A stretch of 64,000 nt of DNA from Anoplopoma fimbria (taxonomy: Eukaryota; Chordata; Actinopteri; Perciformes; Anoplopomatidae). The stretch spans positions 18,784,834-18,848,833 of the forward strand of contig NC_072449.1 of the NCBI RefSeq assembly GCF_027596085.1, given 5' to 3'. How positions within the stretch are numbered: the stretch's first letter is position 1; every line of letters begins with the position of its first letter. The notes under the pieces were generated by a model. The model had not been told where the DNA came from, did no database searches, and worked only from the letters and a program-made list of their open reading frames with translations. Shown here in pieces: positions 54,601-64,000 of the stretch. The position numbers and the translations under genes are program-made.

Positions 54601-57600
54601 ATGGGTGCAGCCACAAAAAAGACAAACTTGCAGACACTGCCGATCTCTACACTTTCATTCTTGTATTGCAAAAGCAGCTAAAGATATAAATCTTTCTCTT
54701 GTCAAAGGAACAAGGGTGACGATGCTGCACTTAAGGACAGCACATATAAGATTACAAACCTAAGAAAGTAACTCACTGGTCCTTCCTTATACTGGTCACA
54801 GTGTTTCCACAATAATTATTTCTTAAGTGTCTCAGTAGTGTATGTGCTTTTTGGAGTAAGTTAATTGTAGGGTGCATTCAAAAATATTCCCTAAATTCTT
54901 CAAATTAATGTTATTATCATTGTAAATGTTTATTATTGTTACGTAAACTTTGTTTCACAGATAAACTTGATGCCCCATTATACTGTTTATTGAACAGGCA
55001 TTTTGCTTGTAATGCCATTTTTGCCTATGGAGTACAGTAAAAGTAACATGTCTGTCCAGTACCTGTAAAAAGTAATCCTGATGTTGGGTGATAAGTAACT
55101 TTACTTACCACTTCACACAGTGTCTGTGGAGGGATGAAATTTAATATTTAGTATTTTATTAGCATTTCGCAAACAGTATTTTAGATAGGACTCTTTCCAT
55201 TCAGTATAGTTTCTACTATACCAGTGCTCTGGTACAGCCTGTACATGCTGAGGGTGAAGTGTTGGTGCCCTCAAAGAGAACAGATAAGAAGAGAGCAATG
55301 GGTTCAGGTTAAACCTTACTGTACCTGAGTCAAAAGGATTGCTGGCAATATGATAATGAAAAATATCGCAGTCTCGTGTACATGGATTGGCCTGATGGTT
55401 TAGAATAGATATAATGTAGAGGAATACACTGTGACACTTTTAGTGACCGCTTCTAGTCAATAAGCGACGGGCAGAGTCAGTTATGAAGTTAGAGCATGCA
55501 CTTCAAAGTATTTGGATTAGAAACTCATACGTTAATGCAGTTGAAGAGCAGAATAATCTACTGACCGTGCTGTCAATACTGCCAAAGGGCAACAATGACC
55601 GGCTCATGTCCTGAGGATTCAAACAATATCAGTTTAGCAACATAGCATATATCGTATTTGTAGAGCATGTTACACACACGTACACACGTTAAGCAATTTG
55701 TTGAGGTCGTTGCCAGTTAGCTGTTCGTTTGTCTTACATCAGTCACTAAGCCCGTGACAAACAGCTACACAGAGCTCTCCCCACGGCCTTAAGCACCACC
55801 CTTCACGGCCATGAACCTTCTCCGAGTGAGGAGGGAGCGGCCTGCAGCCTTCAGTCCGACCCTGTGTTCTCTGGTCCAAAACCGCAGGTGTTTATGACCT
55901 CTGCAGCTTTGGCTAAGCATCTGAACAGCCGTCGCTATGCGGGTGTGTGTATTTTCTTGGGGTTTGATGCACTGGGGTATTGTGGGTAATCAGTGGGGTG
56001 TTGAATGACTTGTGTTCCATGTTTAATTGGGTCGCATTGCCAGAGATTAGCAAGGGCTCAACACTGAAACTGAGCTTCATTCTAGGAAGGTTGGATGGAG
56101 CAGTCAGGACAGGGATCTAGCAGGGGTCAAAGAGTCCAAGGCTGCTCTCTCAGCTCTTTTCAAATGTCAAGCTGATGTAAAACGCTCCTGACCAGTATCC
56201 ATGAAGCCTCACAGCCCATTTTATCCCAGAGTGGCATCTATGAACTAATAAACGCCTGTTACATATCTACCAGCATTATATTTAGACTGGGGGTTGAGCA
56301 GGGGAGAGATTGAGGGTGCAAGATGAGGAATGTAGACCCAGTGGTCTTAAACACATTATTTTGAGCTGTCTGGACTACTGCAGATTTGCAGTCTCTATCT
56401 GTTTCTGAATCGGATATTGATCTGCCACTGTGCCCTCTGAGGCAGGCTGCTCCTGAGGGGGCTTTGAGTTACACCTTAGGGGACATGGGTTGTGGATTCG
56501 ATTCATACTTTAAAGTAAAAAGTGAAAGTTTTGCTGCAAATGCATTGCTCCCATGAAGTGCTGCATCACCAGAAAAATGAAAGTCATTGTGTTAAATTTA
56601 TGCTCAAAGTACTAGAAGACCAAAGAGAAGGAGGCATTGATTCTGATCGGGGGGACTGTGATATTTCTAAAGCTGCTGTGGGTGAAAAGGGGGTGTAGGA
56701 ACTGCTCAATTTCACATTGCCACACATGTTATTTTTGTGCCAGTGCAAGAGGAAAATCTTTCATAAGGCATTATCATATTCCAACCCAGTCATAAACCAT
56801 AGAGTCAAAGTAACTACACTACTACTACCACTACTGTAATACACAACTGCCCTGCTGAATGAGTGCCTTGGTAGGTGATATGAACCAAGAAGTGGACATT
56901 GGCAAGAAACTGTGAAATATCAGAACCCATAGCAGCCTTAAAAGGAAAGATAAGGCTTATTGTATTATTGGGAATCTAATGCTCAACAAGTTCATACAAG
57001 ACATACAAGCCTTCCAGCATCATGCGGGCCATATCGTCACCTTCCTAAAATAATGGCCTAAGTCATTTTTTGACAAAATGATTTTGTTGCCTAAGTCATC
57101 TCCTCATGATGCTGGCCACCTCTGGTAAAATCGCCTACATCCTCAGTTGAACAGATCATGCGATTCTACCCCTGTAGTATAATGGCCATTTTTTTTTGTG
57201 TTTTCTGAAAAACCTGAAAAAATTACTTGGGCCCTTATTTTAGGAAGGTGATGATATGTATGTGCATTTCTTTGTATTTGCATGCCAGCGTGTCCGTCTT
57301 ATTTTGCATGCTGTGACTGTGTGTAACTTTACTTGTGTTTTAATACTGTATGTGTCTGTCTATGTATGTATTTTTGTGTGCACACTTGTGCCTGTGATAT
57401 TGGAGAGCAGTGTGAGGGTGAGCTGTCTGTCATCTAGCTGCACCAGCACTGCCAAGGCATGCTCTGCCAAACAGATGGACCAAAAGAGCAACAATGAGAA
57501 AACAGAGTGTCCATGACATCCGCACACATGCCTTTCCAAAGCCAACAACACAGCGGCAGAGCTTCAGCCCTCTGACCACTGCGACTGCTCCTCGTCTTTA

Positions 57601-60182
57601 GATAAATGAGTGTGTGTGGGAGTTAGAGTGCAGAGTTGTGTGAGAAAAAACTGTGAATTCTTATGGTAATTCAGTTAACCTTAGTTTCATGTATCTTAAT
57701 AGAGAGTAGGTATTCTGTTTATTGTTTGTGACAAACAAAGCAGCCTAGGGATCGGGTTTGGCTATAAAAAATGTTTTTCTATCAAAACCACAAAGATCTC
57801 ACATCTGCATCTCCTATCCAAATGTCTGTGTATGAATCAAGAAAAAAAAAGATCATATGTTTGACATGATCCTTCTTCATATCACAGAGAGACCTCACCA
57901 ATGATTATTGTGCTAATTGCTATTGACGCAACTCAACAGAACCCCAACTCCTCATATCTTATAGTTCCCTTTAAAAAAGAAAATAAAACGATATCTGGAC
58001 AGACTAGTCCAACAACGTTTGAGACGTATACAAAACAGTATGTTATTCCTAATATTAGATTAAATAATTAGTTTGGATATACATTCTGCAGTGTAGCTCC
58101 ATTTCACCCACTGTCACTGAGGTCATTAGTCAAGTACGCATTGCTCCTCCTCAGCTGGCATTAGCTAGTTAATGGCATGATGCTAATAAAGAGAAACGCA
58201 AGCTGCTGGCTATTGAGGCCAAGCTTCCGATGAAAGTCTTTATCAAGGATATATATATATATACAGGCTATCATGAGATAGTGGGATTAAAAGCAGGTGA
58301 CAGGGACTAAATTTGACTTAGCAAGGATATAGCAGTACAGGGGCTGATTTTTGAAAGGTGAACGGGTGCAAAACATGGCAGACCAAACTATCACCCTGCC
58401 TTCCTGCCTTTTTCATTATTATGCTGCACAAATTACATCGAAATTTTTCAGAAGCAAATAATTATTGAAAAAGTTCATTATTACAAATACTGAATGGCTA
58501 CAGCGTTTAAAGCCTTATTCATATCCAATAACACAGAAGTTGTTATATTTGGTTAACATGACAACTGGGCCATTTAGAATGATATCATATAATAAACTGT
58601 TATTTTTAGCAACAGCTCATCTCAGGAGAGCGAAGCAGAATTCTCTGGGGTCCTATTGGTTTGAGTGTTAAAGAAGTCTGTGTGTGTATTCACAAAAAAA
58701 CAGTGTGTCAGTGGAACAATGCACTATAAATAGGGCTCCTAAGGGCTGGATATAACTGTCCAGAGAGGCCAAGGGGGTTGCCCTTCTACTAAACCAACGA
58801 CTCACATGGCCCCATACCTTAGTGAGCGGGGCTCCAGTTACACTGCTAGTGGCCAGCTTCCACTATAACCTTAGTAAACTTAGCACTTCCTGCAAACACT
58901 AACCTTCTGTGGTTATACGCCTATGAGCAGCTTAATTGTACGAGCAAAATGCTGAAGCAGGGCCTTCATCTTTCTTCCCTCTTAGACCCAAAATGATATA
59001 TGTATGTAGGTTAGTCAGTCATGTGTCTGTACACTGGGTGAAACTTTATTTCTTATCACTGAGGTCAACAAGCAGACAAACCACTCATGATTGTAAGAGG
59101 TGTGCTTTTTAAATTGCATGTTCTCACCCTGTGTTCGCCCCTCAGTGCCAGGGACGAGCTTGGCTGTTCTGACATGTCACGACCACAGTTTCTCCCATCC
59201 GTCATACTGGGAACTACGGGCCCACCGTATGGCTCCGAGAAGCTACGCATCATCTGCCTCATATGATCCCTGTGAGCCCGAAATGGATCCCTAAGGCGGA
59301 GGAAGAGGAAGCAAAGACAAAGTCAATCTCAACATCCACTAAAGAATTCTTAGCAAATCTCCATGATGATAATTTCGATGGACCGCAAAAACCATCATTA
59401 AGGTTCCTGGAGAGGAAAATGAAAACGCCTCTACACCAGACACAGGACGCCCTGTAAATCCTTTGCCACCTTGGAGCAATGGAGATATATTCTTAAATAA
59501 ACACAATAAATTGAAACAAGAGGCACACCTAACTCAGAAGTCAGGTCAAGTGTGGCCACACTAACTCTGCAGGTGTTTACTCATGCAATAAGTCTTATTT
59601 CTTAAAATAAGATCAAGTATTATTGATGACTTTCTCTCATTTGTACTGGAAAGCCTCTCACTAAAAACTGTGCTTTTTATTTTCTTCCTAAAACGATGCA
59701 AACATGAAACTACATTTTAAGTAGCCTGTATGGATGGAAACGCTGGAATCTCTTGCAAAAAAATACAAGGTACATAAAAAAACAGTGTCAGTGTCAGTCG
59801 TTGCTAGGTAACCGTTTACTCAAACCCCTACAGAAATGGTTCGAATTCGGTGTAATCTCGCGATAACAAGTTATGAACGCGTGATTCCCGTTAACTTCGG
59901 TCCAATTGATTTACTGTTAACTTGCTTTTTATCTGTGCAGGCAGAAATATTTAATTATTTCAAATGTTACAAATCTGGTGAGCAACATTACCTTTCAATG
60001 TTTTAAAATGCCTCTTGACCGGAATATAACTGTAGTTACGTTACCATTTTAAATGCAAACGATCCCCCTTGATAAACAATATAATAAACAATAACTATAA
60101 TAGATTTAATTCAACAATTAATCTTAGTTACTCACGAGAAGAACGGATCCTCATCAAACTCCCTGCGATTACTGTTGAACAT
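51645..60182 (-). CDS. mlf1: Myeloid leukemia factor 1, complete (8 exons, 271 aa)
   Basis: Exons 5' to 3': 60182-60136, 59290-59128, 55610-55566, 53819-53736, 53630-53508, 52560-52401, 52043-51917, 51711-51645 (stop TGA). All are GT-AG and total 816 nt. MLF1 is a small adaptor of nucleus and cytoplasm that binds 14-3-3 and HSP-type chaperone complexes. Key segments: MFNSNRREFDEDPFFSDPFR, MRQMMRSFSEP with the 14-3-3 serine at residue 34 (codon 59238-59236), SSSSVMTYSKAGNEPPKVFQ, TRRAPGG, IKETRQAVKDSESGLEKMSI, GHHIQDRGHV and FDDEWQQEV, with a Lys/Ser/Gly tail. The SSVMTYSK and PPKVFQAS wording and the DPFFSD start fit MLF1 better than MLF2. Length is close to human MLF1 (268). The last exon is chosen because GTCAGT at 51916-51911 and the acceptor before 51711 give a human-like basic tail; read-through of exon 7 would give a different end. 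Confidence 0.92.
52561..53507. other. mlf1 intron 5
   Basis: 947 bp; nothing recognised on either strand. Intron 6 (52044-52400, 357 bp) is likewise plain. Confidence 0.7.
53820..55565. other. mlf1 intron 3
   Basis: 1.75 kb, AT-rich, no gene or repeat family recognised. Confidence 0.7.
55611..59127. other. Largest mlf1 intron
   Basis: 3.5 kb. It contains an inverted-repeat miniature transposon (57031-57256). An open frame at 57256-57516 has no similarity I know. The remainder is unassigned. Confidence 0.7.
57031..57256. mobile_element. Inverted-repeat miniature transposon (MITE), 226 bp
   Basis: The left end ATATCGTCACCTTCCTAAAA continues TAATGGCCTAAGTCATTTTTT. The reverse complement of the right end is ATATCATCACCTTCCTAAAA then TAAGGGCCCAAGTAATTTTTT. 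The arms are about 41 bp and highly similar; the interior has no coding potential. Confidence 0.85.
59291..60135. other. First mlf1 intron
   Basis: 845 bp; no repeat or exon recognised. The downstream half is AT-rich. Confidence 0.75.
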
Positions 60183-60407
60183 TTCCACGGATTTTGAGGC
60201 TGTTAACAAAATATAAGATTGTGATTTTTCAAAAAAATAATATTCCGTTCAGCCACAGGTGTCCCAGCAACACCACTCAGCCTCGGTTCAAATGCTACCA
60301 TAGGGGGAGGTCGCAATATGATTCGGACCCAAACTCACCGTGACACCAGCCACGTGATGCGAACCTGGCCGTTTGATTGGCTGGTTATTTGGAGCGTTGG
60401 ACAGCTC

Positions 60408-60553
<146 letters not shown>

Positions 60554-61314
60554 CTTCAAAACGTCTCCCAAGACATTTCTGAAACTCAAATGTTCGTATG
60601 TTGCGCTTGTGCAATGACGTCACTACGACATGAGCGTACCTTCACAAGGGCTGTGTTATTAATGGCTTTTATGGTGAAGGCAACTCTCTATTTTGTTTCT
60701 AAAGTGATTCTTGGTTTGGTTATTGTAGCTGGTTTAGACATTTGGTGACCCCCCCTGTCAGGAGGGCATTCACACAAATGTCAGTTTAATTTGTGTGCTT
60801 TCCTTAGCAAATATTTTTGTACATTCTGATTAAATTTTTTCAATACAACACAGACTATTTGGAGGGTGCTGGAGTGACATACCGTGTCCCAGACTCGGTA
60901 TAGATTTCCCATCTGGCTGTTCCATAAATAGGCCGAGTGTGGACTCGACACTGCCTTGACTCCCTCTCAAACAGGGACCCAGCATTCAGTAAACATAAAC
61001 CTTGTTTATATATTTAAGAAGAGAGAAAAGTTAAGGAAAAGTGACATTAAGTCCAGTCTTGTGTCAATCCTGATGCATAACAATAAGATAAGGGGACCTA
61101 AGAGTGAGTGAGGCTACTTTTAAGTTACTGGATGGCAGGGTGACTCATTTATCTATATCTATCTGTAGATATGGCTTATTTACTTTAAAAGGTGTCACAG
61201 GTTTTTGGTGAAGAGACAGATTCTGTTTCTATCAATTACTCCCACTTTAAGGTTTATTGATATCATTCACCCACAAAAGCACAAGACAGTTTTCACACAA
61301 AAAAATCTACCACC

Positions 61315-61320
61315 TTTATT
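61315..61320 (-). terminator. rsrc1 polyadenylation signal candidate
   Basis: AATAAA on the minus strand, 343 bp after the rsrc1 stop codon and about 1.1 kb before the mlf1 start. Confidence 0.5.
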
Positions 61321-61662
61321 GAACTAGTTGATTACAAAAGACAAAATGTATAAATGCTACATCTAAATAGTAAAACTTATCACCATATCTGACTGTTAGA
61401 TCTCTCCATCATTAAAAATAAATGAAGTCAGATTAAGAAAGGCAGATAATTTAATTGAACTACATTAATAAAATAATAAGCACATCAGGACCAAAATCTG
61501 TTCATTTGCTCAAGTCACTCTCCTTAGTTTTTACAAAAGGAGGAGAAGTTCGATGAATGGTAAAGTAATAAACATTGTGATGTGCTAAAACAAGACTGAG
61601 ATAAAATAAAAGCAGCATAAACTGCTCCGGTGAACATGGCGGATCTTCTGATGTCCATCAGG

Positions 61663-63825
61663 TCACAAGGTCACAGGACTTCCCATGAGCCTCTCCTGCC
61701 GCAGAAATATCAATCTGTTGTGCCACAGCTCCTCTGCCTTCTCCTTGTCCATGAACAACTGCAAGACAGCGAGATAGGACATGTTAGTGCGCGTACAGAC
61801 AAAGATACTAATATGGACAGACTGTAGTTTAGAGTGCTGTTCAACATCGGGCCCTGCATTTAAGAACCAGTGTCGCTTTATTTTGTTTAGAGTGCATTAA
61901 GATAGACATAAAAACAGCTATGGGTGGATAAATCTAATCAGAACAAACCAGAAGTATCAAAATCATTACATTTTACATCATCGGGCATGGTATTTGTAAA
62001 AAAAGTAGTCTACTGAAAAAGAACAAAATTAAAATTGCATTTCTGGTAAGTGAAGGTACTGTATAAAATCTAAATCTGAAACCATACAATACAAGATCAA
62101 ATATTGTTTTATAAATTCATTATCAAAATAGTTTTGATCAATGTTTTTAACTAGCTTGCAGCCAGTTCATAACATGTTAATGATCTTTGTCTTTGTAGCC
62201 CTCTGAAAGCAAACGTGTGTTGTTTTTTTAATTTCACTGCCTATCTAAATAATGGTACACAGAAATACATTATACACACATTCTGTATATTGTAAAGATT
62301 GAAAAGCACTTTGTAGCAAATTTGTAATCTTCTACTGCTCCACAGTCTTCTCTGGAACTTGAGTCATTAACAAAGTCCCCGTGACTGAGTGTTACTAGTG
62401 TTACCTTACAAAACATGTTAGGTCAAGAATGGGACAGAAATGAACGAGCCATGCTTCCTAGGGAGTTCATGAGTCTGGAACAGAGTTGTCAGTACGGCCC
62501 ATTGACACCCATGTGACCTTGATGTGAACTTGAGTCACAGTTATGACGCTCTAATAGCTGTGGTATCTTATATGTCATATAAGTCTTTCCCTGTCTGCTC
62601 ACTTCAAAATGCACATTAGAAAAACACTTTATTTAAAAAAAAGAAAACGTGGGCCTAGCAGGGTGTTGATAGAAAAGGCCTACACATGTGACTTATATTC
62701 ATCGCAGTACATCACCAGCGGTAATGATATTGATTGTACGAGGGCTATAAAACTGCTGCTGCAAGTGTCTGATGAATGAAGGCATCTGTTTATTAGGAAG
62801 TAACATAATGACTGTGAGACCGAGCAGCAAGGCGTATCTCTGTTTTCACAATGTGTTTTTGTGTGAGGGTGAGAGATAACGTTGACATGATGCTGGCTAT
62901 GTGTACATACTGTATATCTGTGTGATGATGTGTGTCTATTATTATGCAGATTGGAGAGCAGAGACGGCCGCCTCGATCCTTCATTCCTAACCTACGCTGC
63001 TTACAGCTGCACCGCATGTTATCTGTGTGTTAGATTCAACACCAGTGAGTTCTTGTCTGTCGGCAGTGCACTGGTGTCATGGTGCTAATGAGGCTGTGTG
63101 TGTGGGATGACAGTATCTGGGCTGGGCTAATGGGACTCATCTGTTCTAATTGGAAGCGGAGCTGGAGCTGAAGCTGATGTCGGGGCCCGCCTGGGGCATA
63201 TTGCTACCATACATCAGCCTGTCTGAGGGGGTGTATGTGTGTGCATTTGAGCTGGGGGGCAGTGTGTGTTTGAATGCGTGTGTTTATTTGAGGGGGTTAT
63301 CTGCATACGTCAGGGCATAACTTAGTTTCCCCCAGTGGAGATAGATGACTGGGAAGCCCCAGGGAGCGTTATTGGAGTTTAAAGTTTTCCTTCTCGTTTT
63401 TCATCATTCGTCTGCAGGCAGGGGGAGGAGGTGATGTTAGGAGGCTGTAATCTACTAGACGAGGCACAGTGTCAGAATGTGCAGGAATGGTGTAAATAGC
63501 GGTGGTGGTGTGAGTAGCAGCAGAGGGTTTTTTAAAGTTTTTCTAACATCATATTCATAAAAACAAGATGGTAGCAAAAGTTAAAATGCCAAGAAGCAGG
63601 ATCAACTTGAGCTGTCTCCGCAGTTTGGAAGTTGTTCATTGGTGCAGGGGGTGTTTAAAAAGTCTGCAGTAAAGCATACAGTTAAAGGGTGAAAGGGTTT
63701 GCCGGATGAGAACTTACACTGGGATGGGCGAGCGTGTCATTGTCATTGTAGACTATGGACAGGGGAATAGCGACGTCCTGAGTATCTGCACCCTCTGGCT
63801 CCTGTTTAACCTCAGCTGGTTCAGT
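61663..63825 (-). CDS. rsrc1: Arginine/serine-rich coiled-coil protein 1, last two coding exons
   Basis: Exon 63825-63718 encodes TEPAEVKQEPEGADTQ, then IVYNDNDTLAHPS; exon 61758-61663 encodes LFMDKEKAEELWHNRLIFLR, QERLMGSPVTL and the stop TGA. The intron is phase 0 with good GT-AG signals. The sequence matches the human RSRC1 end (SLAHPNLF and RLIALRQERLMGSPVA in human, from memory). RSRC1 is a nuclear SR-related protein involved in constitutive and alternative splicing. The RS-rich N-terminal and coiled-coil parts lie beyond the right edge of the window. The acceptor of the upstream exon could instead be 10 bases earlier. Orientation and adjacency to mlf1 agree with human 3q25. Confidence 0.9.
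61759..63717. other. Last rsrc1 intron
   Basis: 2 kb. No exon or repeat family recognised. The part from about 62930 to 63450 is GC-richer than its surroundings and looks less repeat-like. Confidence 0.65.
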
Positions 63826-64000
63826 CTGTGCTCACAGAAATACACAAAAATGACTACACAATTGCGACACAATCAAATTAATTTGAGCACATTTAAATAA
63901 GCCACAAAAGAGAACTAAAACATTTACTTATAAAGAAACACGATTAAATAGAAGCATATGAATTGTAGATGCAAATCGTTTTGAAAAAGAAGAAAAAATA

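Noticed and set aside
57256..57516. 86-codon open frame in an mlf1 intron
   Set aside because: Low-complexity hydrophobic reading beginning at the MITE edge, with no similarity recognised.
51645..60182. Assignment as mlf2
   Set aside because: The SSSVMTYSK, PPKVFQAS and DPFFSD segments, the residue-34 RSFSEP site and linkage to rsrc1 fit MLF1.

Overview
The window is nuclear DNA of a ray-finned fish, most likely a spiny-rayed (percomorph) teleost. The evidence is split vertebrate genes with GT-AG introns, very long uninterrupted CA/GT tracts, teleost-type SINE and LINE relics, Tc1-like transposon remnants, and protein sequences that align closely with human orthologues recalled from memory. 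There are no prokaryotic, viral or CRISPR features. Five protein-coding genes are supported, and I reconstructed each one exon by exon with codon phase checked across every junction.

Layout. (1) 1-22.6 kb, + strand: the 3' part of sik2 (salt-inducible kinase 2), 12 exons from the middle of the kinase domain to the stop at 22002; the first exons lie before the window. (2) 22.6-35.2 kb: intergenic and repeat-rich. It holds a DNA transposon with inverted ends, a 26-bp-period satellite (26.5-27.1 and 30.4-33.25 kb) with a dead Tc1 fragment between its blocks and an L2 LINE 3' end inserted in it, and a second inverted-repeat element at 34.1 kb. (3) 35.2-46.05 kb, - strand: complete ppp2r1b, the PP2A scaffold (A) subunit, 15 coding exons, 589 aa, convergent with sik2. 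(4) 46.05-47.6 kb: a head-to-head intergenic region with two Tc1-like miniature elements. (5) 47.6-49.2 kb, + strand: complete med29 (Mediator subunit 29), 4 exons, 178 aa. (6) 51.6-60.2 kb, - strand: complete mlf1 (myeloid leukemia factor 1), 8 exons, 271 aa, convergent with med29. (7) 61.7-63.8 kb, - strand: the last two coding exons of rsrc1 (arginine/serine-rich coiled-coil 1), which continues beyond the window.

The genes do not form one pathway, but two neighbourhoods known from human are visible: sik2-ppp2r1b (human 11q23) and rsrc1-mlf1 (human 3q25), with med29 between them. SIK2 is a cAMP/LKB1-controlled kinase acting on CRTC coactivators, and PPP2R1B builds PP2A, a phosphatase reported to associate with SIK2. 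MED29 belongs to the RNA polymerase II Mediator.

I found no previously undescribed biological system. The most unusual material is the composite satellite at 26.5-33.3 kb, with a duplicated ~200-bp unit that contains a tRNA-like module, and several inverted-repeat elements lying in or next to gene ends and promoters. Splice sites, UTRs and repeat family names are inferred by eye without alignments.
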